Numbered from the stretch's first letter, positions 44,506 through 55,038 are shown. The stretch is 64,000 nucleotides of DNA from Fibrobacter sp. UWR3 (GCF_900143055.1 NZ_FRCW01000003.1:310001-374000), one strand, 5' to 3'. Program-made: numbers and translations. Notes: generated by a model not told the origin, from the letters alone.

Positions 44506-46032
44506 TTATTCCACAGGTTCGTATTTCTTGGCGCAGAATTCCTTTGTGTCGATGCTCGAAATGGTGGAGCCGTCGCCAAGGGAAATCTTGCGGATTTCGC
44601 CTACGTCATACAAGGCAACCCATGCATTGCTGCCATCGATAGCAACGATGTCCCAGGGATTGACCCTGTCTTCAAAGGCCTGCTGCCAAGCAACTGTCTT
44701 GGCGGTTGTATTTACCTTCGCGATGCTGCCCTTGCCCTTGCGGTCCATTACATACAGGCCGCCATTGACCGTCACAATCTTCGTGTCGGTGGAGAACTGG
44801 ATGTTTTCGTCGCTAATATAATAGCCTTCATCTTCATCGTAATCAATCCAGTAAAGCTTACCGGCGTTAGCAAAGTCGCTAATGTAGACGAACACTTCGC
44901 CATTGATAACGGAAATACCGGCGGGCTGGTAACCCATTTCGTCGTCATAAAGGGCGGTGAGTTTCAAGCCATTATAAGAATACGCCACCATGGGTGTCAT
45001 TTCATACGTATCGAAATCTATGGAGCCACGGTCGCCGATATAGAAGAGTTCTCCCTTGCGATCAAAGTAAATGGAACCACTAGCATCGACAACACCATCA
45101 ATTTTCCTTACCGACTTATCATTCAAATCGACTTCGACAGCGGGAACATTCTGGTAAGCCTTGTAAACGGCAACAACAGCCTTGCCAGAAACCGGATCAG
45201 CATCCATCATGTACACGCCACCGCCAAGCAGCGTACCGCTCACCCAAAGTTCAGACTTCTTTTTCTTCAGGTCAATCTTTTCGATACCACGGGTTTCATC
45301 GGCATCAATACCCCATGTATCAGGATTGTATTCGCCCTGAGTACCCACATAAAGCGATCCCTTCACCATCTTGATGACCTGAGGGTTCTTGGTCACAAGC
45401 GGAATCGTATCAAGAAGGGTGCCATCACTCAACTTGTACAGGGCCACGAGACCATTCTCGTACTTCAGCAAGGACGAACCATCCGAATAGGAGCGCTGGA
45501 ACACAGCGAACAGCGTGTCTCCGGAAACTTCGAGGTCGGCGGCGTTCGGCGTTTCGGACAGGTAGGTTACCTTCAGTTCGACGGAACTGCTGGACTCGGG
45601 TTCTTCAGAGGAACTAGATACCGGAGGTTCGGAACTGCTGGATTCAACCTTTTCGCTAGAACTGGACTTTTCGTCCTTCTTTTCGCTAGAGCTAGACTCA
45701 TCGTCCTTCTTCTCGGAACTGCTGGACTTGTCATCCTTTGCAGAAGAACTCGAGTTAACGGAACTGCTAGAGTCGTCCTTCACGCTAGAACTAGATTCGT
45801 CCTTCGTGCTGGAGCTAGACTTTTCATCTTTCTTGGACGAACTGGACTTGTCATCTTTTTTGACCGAGCTGGAACTCTTGGCGTCGTCGGAATCACTGCT
45901 GATATCATCATCCAGGCAGTTTTCGTTATCGAGGCAATCCACGCCTGCGCTCGAGCTGTTGTCATCACCGCAAGCGCTCATGAAGAACGCAAGCGATGCC
46001 GAAGCAAGTAGTGTGAGTATTTTCTTGTTCAT
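44506..46032 (-). CDS. Beta-propeller surface lipoprotein, candidate cobalamin-binding BtuG-like partner of BtuB
   Basis: 508 residues. Lipobox MSAC with Cys 21, then a Ser/Asp/Lys-rich tether to about residue 150. The rest is a YncE/DUF5074-like propeller with repeats such as PNAADLEVSGDTLFAVFQ, GGGVYMMDADPVSGKAVVAV and NPWDIVAIDGSNAWVALYD. It lies 67 bp downstream of a BtuB-like receptor in an operon headed by a cobalamin riboswitch. In Bacteroides, BtuG is a surface propeller lipoprotein that passes cobalamin to BtuB; same fold class, same position and same control argue for the same job here. The long Ser tether is unlike Bacteroides and typical of Fibrobacter. Confidence 0.72.
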   Translation of the reverse strand: MNKKILTLLASASLAFFMSACGDDNSSSAGVDCLDNENCLDDDISSDSDDAKSSSSVKKDDKSSSSKKDEKSSSSTKDESSSSVKDDSSSSVNSSSSAKDDKSSSSEKKDDESSSSEKKDEKSSSSEKVESSSSEPPVSSSSEEPESSSSVELKVTYLSETPNAADLEVSGDTLFAVFQRSYSDGSSLLKYENGLVALYKLSDGTLLDTIPLVTKNPQVIKMVKGSLYVGTQGEYNPDTWGIDADETRGIEKIDLKKKKSELWVSGTLLGGGVYMMDADPVSGKAVVAVYKAYQNVPAVEVDLNDKSVRKIDGVVDASGSIYFDRKGELFYIGDRGSIDFDTYEMTPMVAYSYNGLKLTALYDDEMGYQPAGISVINGEVFVYISDFANAGKLYWIDYDEDEGYYISDENIQFSTDTKIVTVNGGLYVMDRKGKGSIAKVNTTAKTVAWQQAFEDRVNPWDIVAIDGSNAWVALYDVGEIRKISLGDGSTISSIDTKEFCAKKYEPVE

Positions 46033-46099
46033 GGTTTATCCTTTCTGGCTTTACGCAATTACCTTGTCATAACCCTATGCACTCGGTAATGCGCGGGGG

Positions 46100-48154
46100 C
46101 TAGAACCCCTGTATGATTGTGAAACGGTATTCCCGACCGGGAGCCGGATAGGGCGTATATATGTTGCGGTAGGTCTCGTCCGAAATATTGTCCACCGCAA
46201 ACATAACCTGCGTCTTTTCCCAAGGCTGCCATGCGAGCGAAGCGTTGTAACGGGCAACCGGGGGCTGCCTCGTAAAATTCATGCGGTCACTGAAGATACG
46301 CGTCCTGTACGTAGCCTGGAAAATGGCCCTCAGGTCAAACGGCAAGAAGAACGTGCCCTCGACAAAATAACTGTGCACAGGTTCACCCGGCAGCAAGTTC
46401 CCGTTATAGGCCTTGTTCGCGCCATCGTCACGCGGATCCTGGATGGTCCCGCGCAGCACGGCCTGGAAGAACTTCACCGGACGGCTTTCCAATTCGAGTT
46501 CCACCCCGCGAATAACCGACTTGTCGATATTGAATGCCTTCATCAGGTTGGTACTTATAATCCAGTATATCCCATTCTCGATGTGGTTTTCGAAATAGGT
46601 AGCGCGCAATACCGAACGGTTTTTCGGGGTGGCAAGCGAAAGCCCCGCGGCAAAGCGCAAGGCAGATTCATCCTTGAGCGTTGGGCTCGAGAGCGTTCCC
46701 GGATACACGCCATAAAGTTCCATCAGCTGCGGCTGCCTATAAAAGCGCCCAAACGAAATGTTGCCGCCAATCCAGGAGTTCTTCTTCCCGAGTTTCGCCT
46801 GCACCATTCCCGCAAGGCTCAGGTCACGATCCGTCGCCTCGTTCACCACCGCGGCACCCGTAGTCATCAGCACCTGACCGCCACCGATATCGTCGTACGT
46901 CTTCAGGATGTTACCTTCGGCAAAAAGCGAGAACCAATCCGTAAAATTGTATTCCGCATTGCCCGCAATGGAGCCCGCAAGGCGTTCCAGTTCAAAACTC
47001 TCCAGCGTTCCGCGCGATTTCCAGAGTTCCGCGCTACCCGCGAGGCGCAGGTAAGCCTCGAACTTATCCAGCAACAGGTTCGCCGACATCTCGGGAATGG
47101 CCCTGTAACCCGCAAGCCCGTACTCCCTGAAATCCTTCGAGAGGTAGCCTATCTTGTCAAGCGGGTAATACGACGAAGACATGTTCTTCTCGAACTTGCC
47201 GGTAATACCCGCCGTCAGGAGCAAGATGTCGAAATAAGTCGGGAATTCCATCCGGTACGCGACCTGCGCCATGTCGCCCACAAATTCCGCCACATAAGTC
47301 TGCAGGTCTTCCATGCCGGGGTTCCCTGCCTGCGTGTGCAGCGCGCTTGCAGACAAAATAGAGAAGGCTCCGTTCCCGTGGAGCATGCGGTACTGGAAAC
47401 TGCCGGAATATTCCGTGAACTCCGCGTTCCTGCGCCTGTCCTTAAAATCGTCCTCGTCGTTATAGAGCGTGCCGTTACGATTATCGAACTCGTAGTCGTT
47501 GTCGCTGTGGCGCATGGATGCTGTCGCAGAGAACTGCACGCTGTCCTTGACTCTTGCGGAAACCTGCACGGAGCCCTCGAACGTGTTGTGCGAACCGTAG
47601 CTCGCAATGACGCGCCCCTTCGGGGTCTTGCCGCTATGCAGCGCATCCTTAGTCACGAAGTTTATCGCACCGCCAAGGCCCGCGCCACCGAACTTCGCCG
47701 GAACCCTGTCCTTGTAGACCTCTATCCTCTCGATATTGTTGAGGTCAATCACCCCCAAGTCAGCAGCACCGCCGCCCGCATCGTTCAGGGGTATGCCGTC
47801 AATGCAGATCAGCACATTACGCGCAGCAATCCCGCGGATAGACACCGTCTGGAAACTGCCCATGCCGCCCTGCTTGTAGCCCTGTATGCCCGAAAGCGAC
47901 GAAATAACTTCGGATGCCGAAAGGCCGAGCCCCTCCCATGCGGAAGGCGTAATTTCCATGTAGTCCGTTCCAGGATTTTCTGTCTCGGCAATAGCGTAAG
48001 ACTCAACCTCCGATACGCCCAGATCCTGCACAGGTGCAGACTCATCGACAGCGGTATCCTTGGATGACGAGGGAACTTGCGCGTAGGCACCAGCCCAAGC
48101 ACAGCACAAAAACACCGCATATACAGCGGCTTTGCAGAATGACGTCGTTCGCAT
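46100..48154 (-). CDS. btuB: TonB-dependent receptor, BtuB-like (cobalamin uptake)
   Basis: 684 residues with signal peptide ending AGAYA, plug domain (SASEVISSLSGIQGYKQGGMG, VSIRGIAARNVLICIDGIPL, IERIEVYKDRVPAKFGGAGLGGAINF) and a barrel ending in YRFTIIQGF. A TonB box is likely in the VSEVESYAI stretch after the signal. Substrate is inferred from control: a cobalamin riboswitch occupies its leader, ending at GAGGAACG just before the ATG, so B12 would hide the ribosome binding site. Followed by a propeller lipoprotein and terminator. No BtuCDF is in the window. Confidence 0.85.
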   Translation of the reverse strand: MRTTSFCKAAVYAVFLCCAWAGAYAQVPSSSKDTAVDESAPVQDLGVSEVESYAIAETENPGTDYMEITPSAWEGLGLSASEVISSLSGIQGYKQGGMGSFQTVSIRGIAARNVLICIDGIPLNDAGGGAADLGVIDLNNIERIEVYKDRVPAKFGGAGLGGAINFVTKDALHSGKTPKGRVIASYGSHNTFEGSVQVSARVKDSVQFSATASMRHSDNDYEFDNRNGTLYNDEDDFKDRRRNAEFTEYSGSFQYRMLHGNGAFSILSASALHTQAGNPGMEDLQTYVAEFVGDMAQVAYRMEFPTYFDILLLTAGITGKFEKNMSSSYYPLDKIGYLSKDFREYGLAGYRAIPEMSANLLLDKFEAYLRLAGSAELWKSRGTLESFELERLAGSIAGNAEYNFTDWFSLFAEGNILKTYDDIGGGQVLMTTGAAVVNEATDRDLSLAGMVQAKLGKKNSWIGGNISFGRFYRQPQLMELYGVYPGTLSSPTLKDESALRFAAGLSLATPKNRSVLRATYFENHIENGIYWIISTNLMKAFNIDKSVIRGVELELESRPVKFFQAVLRGTIQDPRDDGANKAYNGNLLPGEPVHSYFVEGTFFLPFDLRAIFQATYRTRIFSDRMNFTRQPPVARYNASLAWQPWEKTQVMFAVDNISDETYRNIYTPYPAPGREYRFTIIQGF

Positions 48155-48162
48155 CGTTCCTC

Positions 48163-48360
48163 AACACAGTTTCCCGCAGTTCTTCTGGCTCGGGGATCAA
48201 CCTACTCCCGGCTCCTTCACACGCGGGTCACGCGCATTGGTTCATGCCGGTTTCGTCCTCCCTTACAGCGGCGCGACCGCCCCCGGCTTTCACGGGGTTC
48301 TCTCCTTGCAAACTGCCCGGCTGGGCCACCTGCAAGAGCTTTTCAGGGCACAGGAAACTT
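48163..48360 (-). promoter_or_regulatory. Cobalamin (AdoCbl) riboswitch
   Basis: On the minus strand the leader has the core GTGAAAGCCGGGGGCGG...CGCCGCTGTAAGG (48261-48293), which corresponds to the conserved GGGAA...GCCACTG region. The B12-box-like GAGCCAGAAGAACTGCGG is at 48173-48191, close to AGCCAGGAGACCTGCC, and a GGAGTAGG stem lies between. The Shine-Dalgarno GAGGAA (48156-48161) sits directly 3'. Boundaries are approximate. Confidence 0.88.
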
Positions 48361-48364
48361 TTTG

Positions 48365-48373
48365 CAAAATATA
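48365..48373 (-). promoter_or_regulatory. TATATTTTG -7 type promoter of the btuB riboswitch transcript
   Basis: TATATTTTG preceded 19 nt upstream by TTG; it directs transcription into the riboswitch. Confidence 0.5.
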
Positions 48374-48421
48374 GCATCTTTTTCTACGCATACAATGCGT
48401 CAAAAAAATTATATTCTTACC

Positions 48422-49438
48422 ATGCTGTTCATCCACCAATTCCCCGACTGGACTCACTTCCGATTCGATTCAAAGAAAGTGCTCGACGCACTCGGCAGGG
48501 CTCGTTTTGCCGAAGGGAAACTCGCCGGCATCTACGACATCTGCGGCAAACGCGAACTCGAAAACAGGCTCCTCGCCGAAGACATCGTGGCAAACTTCGC
48601 AATTGATTCGCACCCGCTCGACACGGAACCGGTTCTCACAAACATACTGCTGAAGGCACAGGGGAACGAACCGCACGTCAAGAACTACCTGGGCGCCATC
48701 GCAAACTCCCAGAACCCGCTCACGCCCGAACGCCTCCAAAGCTGGCACCAGGCACTATCCCGCACAAGCAGTTCCGGCCTCCGCGACACAGGAAGCACCG
48801 TAACCGAAAACGCACAGGGCATCCAATTCAGCGGACCCGGTCCCGAAAGGTTGCAGGGCGAACTTGAAAACTTTCTGAACTGGTTCGAGACCACCCCGCA
48901 AGAAGGCATGATAAAGGCTGCGATTGCGCACTTCTGGTTCCTTACGCTAAGGCCGTTCCGTGAAGGGAACGGAAGGCTCGCCCGCACCATTACCGCGATG
49001 CAGCTCTGCAGGGCACGGAACTCCACGCACCTGATTTACGCACTGAACACGCAGATACTAAAGAACCGCGACGAGTACCTCAGCATAATAAACAAGACAC
49101 AGTGCGGGAACGGAGACATTACGGGGTGGATACTCTGGTTTTTGAACCAGGTCGAAAGCGCAGTACATACAAGCGAAAAAACGCTTGAACCCGGGCTAAA
49201 ACGTTTCCAATTCCAGGCAAGGCACTCGGGCACGCCCACGGGCGAACGCGAGCAGGCGCTTCTGAACGCCGTACTCTCAGGGAGTATTCCGCGGGATTTT
49301 ACGGCAAAGGATGCCGCCGCCCTTTTCGGGACAAGCCACGATACCGCACTGCGCGAAATCCAGAGCCTCATGGAAAAAGGGCTTGTCGCCGCAAGCAAGA
49401 AGGGCGGGCGCAGCAAGACCTACAGCGTGGTGGAATAA
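48422..49438 (+). CDS. Fic family protein with DUF4172-like N terminus, catalytic His replaced by Arg
   Basis: 338 residues; ATG 48422 preferred (HQFPDWTHFRFDSKKV is the usual N terminus of this group). DUF4172 region (1-95), Fic core (about 100-230) and a C-terminal winged helix (FTAKDAAALFGTSHDTALREIQSLMEKGLV). The Fic signature reads LRPFREGNGRLAR (176-188): canonical HPFxxGNGR has His where Arg 177 stands (codon AGG), so AMP transfer would be lost by the standard mechanism. Rest of the fold looks intact. May be an inactive binding homologue or use another activity. Divergent from the btuB operon. Confidence 0.85.
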   Translation: MLFIHQFPDWTHFRFDSKKVLDALGRARFAEGKLAGIYDICGKRELENRLLAEDIVANFAIDSHPLDTEPVLTNILLKAQGNEPHVKNYLGAIANSQNPLTPERLQSWHQALSRTSSSGLRDTGSTVTENAQGIQFSGPGPERLQGELENFLNWFETTPQEGMIKAAIAHFWFLTLRPFREGNGRLARTITAMQLCRARNSTHLIYALNTQILKNRDEYLSIINKTQCGNGDITGWILWFLNQVESAVHTSEKTLEPGLKRFQFQARHSGTPTGEREQALLNAVLSGSIPRDFTAKDAAALFGTSHDTALREIQSLMEKGLVAASKKGGRSKTYSVVE

Positions 49439-49491
49439 CCGCCCGCACGTTTATCGCAGTTATTAAGCCGCTCTCGCGTTTATTGCAGTTA

Positions 49492-51012
<1,521 letters not shown>

Positions 51013-51027
51013 AACGCGCCCAAAGAT

Positions 51028-51050
51028 AGAAAAGCACGCCCGCTTTTCCT
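51028..51050 (-). terminator. Probable terminator of the BatD-like gene
   Basis: GAAAAGC-GGGCGT-GCTTTTC then TATCTTT on the minus strand; an A/T-rich stem, moderately convincing. Confidence 0.5.
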
Positions 51051-51055
51051 AGAGT

Positions 51056-52036
51056 CTATTCCTCGATGCCCATGAGCCGCATCGCGGCCTTCCAGGTTTC
51101 CCTGTTCTCGAAACCGTCGCGCTTGCCACCGCCGTAGCGGGCGTGCGCGAATTCCTCTACAATCGTTTCCCAGCCTTCGAGCCTGCCTTCCTTCACGAGG
51201 GCATCCAGGTTCACAGCGGCGGCACTTTCAAAACCCGCGGAAGAACCGCCCGCGCCGTCCTTGCCCAAATTCAATCCCGAGCCGCCGTCCTTACCCGAAC
51301 CGGCATCTGCGCCGAACTTCTCGAAAACGAACTCCTTCGCTATACTTTCCAACTCCAGGAGCCATTCGCGGCTGTCCGCCACGTTCACGCGCTGCTTGAG
51401 CACCATCATACGTTCGCGCAGGGCCTCCTGGGCGGCATTTTTCGTGGCAACGGCCTCCCGTGCCGCCGCCCGCCTTTTCGCGCGCCACAGGCCCGCAAAA
51501 AGCACGCAGAGGGCCACCACTGCACCCACCGCAATCGGGAGCGGATTAAAGGGCTCCTCTACGCGAATATCCACGCTCTCGCTCCGCAGGTCAATCGGCT
51601 GCCCCATCTGGGCCGGAATCTCGAAGCGCATCGCCGGAATATGCAGGTTGCCCGTATCCTGCGCCGCAATCCTGTAGGTAAAGGTAATCGAGGCGATTTC
51701 CTTGCCGTCCTTGACGGACCGCGAAGATTCCTGCGACAGGCCCACCTGCGTGAGCCCCTTCGCGTTCGCGGAGCCTGCAGGCACCACCAGGAGGGCGCTG
51801 CCCTGCACGCTCCAGCTCACCGTCACCGGGAACTCGAACGTATCTCCCACGGTAATCGCGGGCATGCCGCCCGCCGGCCCCGCCGTAATCGAAATCCCGA
51901 GCTGTTCGGGCGTCGGCATCGCCGGCGCAACCGCCCCCGAATCCAAAGATGCACCCGAATCTGGCACGCTACCCGCACCAGCATTCAACGCGGAATCCGC
52001 CGCAACATTTTTCACATTCAAAGAATCATTTTCCAT
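51056..52036 (-). CDS. BatD-like protein with one central transmembrane helix
   Basis: 326 residues. N-terminal Ala/Ser-rich region, Ig-like beta domain (AITVGDTFEFPVTVSWSVQGS ... ITFTYRIAAQDTGNLHIPAMRFEIPAQ) resembling the BatD/oxygen-tolerance protein repeats, a transmembrane helix (VGAVVALCVLFAGLW) at about 175-190, then a cytoplasmic helical region with a Gly-rich break. No signal peptide is visible, so topology needs an internal signal or a missed upstream start. No other bat genes are near. BatD assignment is tentative. Confidence 0.5.
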   Translation of the reverse strand: MENDSLNVKNVAADSALNAGAGSVPDSGASLDSGAVAPAMPTPEQLGISITAGPAGGMPAITVGDTFEFPVTVSWSVQGSALLVVPAGSANAKGLTQVGLSQESSRSVKDGKEIASITFTYRIAAQDTGNLHIPAMRFEIPAQMGQPIDLRSESVDIRVEEPFNPLPIAVGAVVALCVLFAGLWRAKRRAAAREAVATKNAAQEALRERMMVLKQRVNVADSREWLLELESIAKEFVFEKFGADAGSGKDGGSGLNLGKDGAGGSSAGFESAAAVNLDALVKEGRLEGWETIVEEFAHARYGGGKRDGFENRETWKAAMRLMGIEE

Positions 52037-52071
52037 ACGCTATGAATATACAAAAAGCCAAGTGTCGCGTG

Positions 52072-52218
52072 CTAGCTCGCTTGCACATGACCGAGGCGCT
52101 CAATATGCATCTGCGAAGCAGATGCCATATACAAAAAGCCGAGAACCGCGCACATCCCCACTCCCGCCATAAACTTTCCTATACCCGAAACAATCATCGC
52201 CTTCCCAACAATAAACAT
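52072..52218 (-). CDS. Possible 48-residue membrane protein
   Basis: MFIVGKAMIVSGIGKFMAG followed by a hydrophobic stretch (VGMCAVLGFLYMASA) and a polar end. GGGG lies upstream of the ATG. It is 35 bp ahead of the BatD-like gene on the same strand. The frame can be extended to a TTG inside the preceding terminator, which is not credible. Low confidence that it is translated; an 8-bp dyad (GCATCTGC/GCAGATGC) falls within it. Confidence 0.3.
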   Translation of the reverse strand: MFIVGKAMIVSGIGKFMAGVGMCAVLGFLYMASASQMHIERLGHVQAS

Positions 52219-52234
52219 CCCATACCCCGCAATT

Positions 52235-52267
52235 CCAGTAACTAATAACCAGAGACTAATGACTAAT
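52235..52267. repeat. Degenerate period-7 repeat
   Basis: Plus-strand units CCAGTAA, CTAATAA, CCAGAGA, CTAATGA, CTAAT; complement of the TAGTCAT/TGGTTAT type. Confidence 0.65.
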
Positions 52268-52298
52268 AAAAAAAACGGCCCCCCGAAGGGCAGCCGTC
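52268..52298 (-). terminator. Terminator of the GH8 cellulase gene
   Basis: Minus-strand ACGGCTGCCC-TTCG-GGGGGGCCGT (one mismatch, one G-U, UUCG loop) followed by eight T. Confidence 0.8.
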
Positions 52299-52320
52299 TT
52301 TTCCACAATTTTCGTTTATC

Positions 52321-53712
52321 CTAAAGCGGGAGCGTCGCGGGCTTCACGAACAGGCCGTTCAGAAGTTCGCTGTACATCGTCATCAGGATATGCGGGAAGT
52401 AGTTGAACCCGCTGAAGGTCTTCGTGTTGAAGCTCGCCGTGCAGGCATCGAGCCATGCCTGGTTGCCGCCCATGCCGGTAAGGCACCAAGCACCGTGCCA
52501 GTTCGGCAGCAGCGAGTTCGTAGAACCGTCAGGCTGGCCAGCCACCGCAGAATACATCACCTTGCCGGTCGTCTCGAGGTTCGCCGGGTCGCCGCCCGAC
52601 TTGGTCGAGATGAAGGTGTTCAGGGTGTTCAGCACCTGCTGGGCGCGCGGATCCTGCGTCCAGTAGTAGTCCCACGCAATACGCCACGGAATGCGCACGG
52701 ATTCGTGGTAGAACATCCAGTAGGTCTTGTCGGCACTGCCGTTCTTCGGGTTCACCGCGACACCCGCCGTATTCGTCCAGTCGGGGAACACGCCCGTGCC
52801 CGCTGCCTGCACTCTCAGCATGTAGTCGTACATCGTGTTGAGCACGCCGGTCCAGTCGTGGTTCTTGTCCACCTGGGCAAAGAGCCTGATGGCAACCGGA
52901 GAGAAGTAGCTCAGGTTGAAAATCGGGTCCGCGGTCTTCCAGGTCGCCATGTTGCCGGAATAAATCATGAGCGACGGGCTGATTTCTTCGGTCCAGATAG
53001 AGTTCGCGATGGCAAGAGCATCTTCCAGGTACGGAGCCAGGCCCGTCTGGTAGTACGCAATGATAAGCGCAGTTGCAATATCCAGGTCGGCATCCGTCGC
53101 CGAAGAGGAATTCGCCGGAGCGCCGAGGGATTCGTACGAGAACGTACCCGTCTTCCACGGGGTCAGCTGCGGGCCTCCCTGGTAATCACGGTAGCCCTTG
53201 CTGTAGTACCACAGGGAATTGAACGCATCAAGGTCACCCGCGAACAGCGTAATGAGCATGCCGTAGCCGATACCTTCCGAAACGGTGCAGCCACGCTTCT
53301 TGTAGCTGTTGGTGCATTCGTCAATCACGCAGTAGGAGTCGCTACTCGTATCCCAGATGATTCGGGCAGGGAACATTCCCGCAGCCGTATAGGCACCGAA
53401 TACCACGCCCCAGTCCTGTGCAAGTATCGGGTATGCAGCCGCTTCCTCGATATAGGACTTGTAGTAGGTGCCCTTCCACGAGGCGTACCAGGTGAGCGAA
53501 GCCGCAGGATTCGCGGTCGTGGGCAAAATACCGTAGGTCTGCGTGGTAGGCGTGGTGGGCGTCGTACCAGGATCAGGCGTAGGAGTCGACGGGGTGGACG
53601 GGGTACCCGGAGTCACAACCGGCGTCGACGACGTAGAAGAATCGTCGCCACAGGCCGAAAACATCATAGCGGCGCTAACAGCGAGCGCCGGCAAGAACCA
53701 ATTGCGTTTCAT
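52321..53712 (-). CDS. Glycoside hydrolase family 8 lipoprotein (endoglucanase-type)
   Basis: 463 residues, lipobox FSAC with Cys 21, then a Pro/Thr linker (residues 25-60) and a GH8 catalytic domain. The general acid is E146 in VSEGIGYGML; the second acidic pair is D207-x-D209 in SATDADLDIA; FNLSYFSPVAIRLFAQ and SVRIPWRIAWDYYW line the cleft. Inverting endo-acting enzyme; cellulose, beta-glucan, xylan or chitosan are substrates across the family, and this sequence alone does not settle which. Anchoring by lipid plus a linker keeps it on the cell surface. GAGAGG ribosome binding site; own terminator. Confidence 0.88.
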   Translation of the reverse strand: MKRNWFLPALAVSAAMMFSACGDDSSTSSTPVVTPGTPSTPSTPTPDPGTTPTTPTTQTYGILPTTANPAASLTWYASWKGTYYKSYIEEAAAYPILAQDWGVVFGAYTAAGMFPARIIWDTSSDSYCVIDECTNSYKKRGCTVSEGIGYGMLITLFAGDLDAFNSLWYYSKGYRDYQGGPQLTPWKTGTFSYESLGAPANSSSATDADLDIATALIIAYYQTGLAPYLEDALAIANSIWTEEISPSLMIYSGNMATWKTADPIFNLSYFSPVAIRLFAQVDKNHDWTGVLNTMYDYMLRVQAAGTGVFPDWTNTAGVAVNPKNGSADKTYWMFYHESVRIPWRIAWDYYWTQDPRAQQVLNTLNTFISTKSGGDPANLETTGKVMYSAVAGQPDGSTNSLLPNWHGAWCLTGMGGNQAWLDACTASFNTKTFSGFNYFPHILMTMYSELLNGLFVKPATLPL

Positions 53713-53843
53713 TCAAAAAACCTCTCTGTTTTGCCTATAATATACTTTAGAATTTGCATTTTATCTACAAAATAAACAAAAAAACAGCCCGATGCCAGCA
53801 CTGCAGGCCGCTTTTGTGAATCTTATCACTTATTGCTGAAACG

Positions 53844-53873
53844 AAAGGCCCCGGACTTTCATCCGAGGCCTTT
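53844..53873 (-). terminator. Terminator of the first carbohydrate-binding-like gene
   Basis: AAAGGCCTCGGA-TGAAAG-TCCGGGGCCTTT on the minus strand, then CGTTTC; 12-bp stem with one G-U pair. Confidence 0.75.
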
Positions 53874-53892
53874 AGAGATTCTACACAAAAGA

Positions 53893-54804
53893 CTATTCGA
53901 GGATAATCTTCTGGGCGAACTTGACGTTCCTGCCTGCAACGCGGAGCATGTACACGCCCGCATCAAGGCCGGTGAGGTCCAGCGTGCTGCCCACGGTCGC
54001 GCTCTTCACCACCTGGCCCTGCAGGTTAATCACTTCGGCCTTGGCAGAAGAGATGCCCGAGAACGAGACGGTGCGGCCAGAGAGCATGGCCTTGGCAGAA
54101 CCGGCAGCGGCGATAGCCTTGATGCCGGAGCAGCAAGAGCACATGCCGTTAGAACCGACCTTCTGGATGAGGAAGTCGCCAGAGGTACCGGCGGTGCCTT
54201 CGAACTTCAGCTTGATGGCCGCAGTCTTGGCGAGGACGGTAGCCTGGTCAACAATCGTGCCCCAGCCGGTGCCCTGCTTGAACTTGCTCCACGGGAAGTC
54301 GGAAACAGTTATAGTGGCAGCCTTGGCAACGGTAGCCTTGTAGTTGTTGTATTTAGTCACGGTAGCTTCGTCTTCAACACCGAGTTCGATGCCGAAACCA
54401 ATCGTAGACTGGTACGCAAGGCAGATGCCTCCCCAAGCGGTAATGTCAACACCTTCCTGGCCTTCGCTCCAGATGTTGAAGCCGATACCGGCATACGGAT
54501 AGTCGTAGCCAGCGCCGAGGGTGACGGTGGCCTTGATGCCGCCGTAGGCTTCGACGAGCGGGCCGTAGAAGTTGTCGTAAGCGTTGGGTTCGACGTCGGC
54601 CGGGAACGTAAAGGCAGAAGAACCGCCATCGTTCGCGTCGTTGTAATCGTACCAGTAGCCGGACGTTTCTTCGTCGGAACCGGTTTCGACCTTACCTTCG
54701 GTATCGGTGGTGCCGTCCCAGAGGAAGGTCGGAGAGACTGCGCCCTGAGCAAAAGCCATAGCGGCAGCGCCAGCAACGGCTGCAAATGTTTTTACCTTGT
54801 TCAT
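53893..54804 (-). CDS. Secreted carbohydrate-binding-like protein with T9SS-like sorting domain (copy 1)
   Basis: 303 residues; GGAGG precedes ATG 54804. Signal peptide MNKVKTFAAVAGAAAMAFA. Residues about 25-220 have the CBM11/CIA30-like look (FLWDGTTDTEGKVETG, SGYWYDYNDANDGGSSAFTF, FNIWSEGQEGVDITAWGGI), as in many Fibrobacter polysaccharide-binding modules. The last ~70 residues (SAKAEVINLQGQVVKSATV, LDAGVYMLRVAGRNVKFAQK) match a type IX secretion sorting domain. The region between them has SCCS (Cys-rich). It is a recent duplicate of the gene at 55063. Binding to plant polymers is inferred. Confidence 0.75.
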   Translation of the reverse strand: MNKVKTFAAVAGAAAMAFAQGAVSPTFLWDGTTDTEGKVETGSDEETSGYWYDYNDANDGGSSAFTFPADVEPNAYDNFYGPLVEAYGGIKATVTLGAGYDYPYAGIGFNIWSEGQEGVDITAWGGICLAYQSTIGFGIELGVEDEATVTKYNNYKATVAKAATITVSDFPWSKFKQGTGWGTIVDQATVLAKTAAIKLKFEGTAGTSGDFLIQKVGSNGMCSCCSGIKAIAAAGSAKAMLSGRTVSFSGISSAKAEVINLQGQVVKSATVGSTLDLTGLDAGVYMLRVAGRNVKFAQKIILE

Positions 54805-55014
54805 AATAACCTCCTTGTGATTACCCACGTGCTTGTACCCCTTTAATCTATACAAAAATTCTCGCACGAGTAAAAAAAATGTGCACCCCCGTAAAAAAAA
54901 GCGCACCGTTTGTGACTCCGGTCAAGCAAGGCCCTGTAAAAGAGCATACAAATTATTCCAACTTGGAATACAGATAACTTAAAAATAATCTTTTGCAAGC
55001 ATTAAAAAACAGGA

Positions 55015-55038
55015 AACCCCGGACTCGCATCCGGGGTT
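55015..55038 (-). terminator. Terminator of the second carbohydrate-binding-like gene
   Basis: AACCCCGGA-TGCGAG-TCCGGGGTT followed on the minus strand by TCCTGTTTTTT. Confidence 0.8.

Noticed and set aside
46373-48067. 564-codon open frame on the plus strand
   Set aside because: Antisense to btuB, no signature. Similar antisense frames at 49732-51009, 52390-53775, 59109-60575 and 61816-63324 were left out for the same reason.
52219-52308. TTG-initiated extension of the small membrane ORF
   Set aside because: It would start inside the GH8 terminator and run through a period-7 repeat; an internal ATG was kept at low confidence instead.
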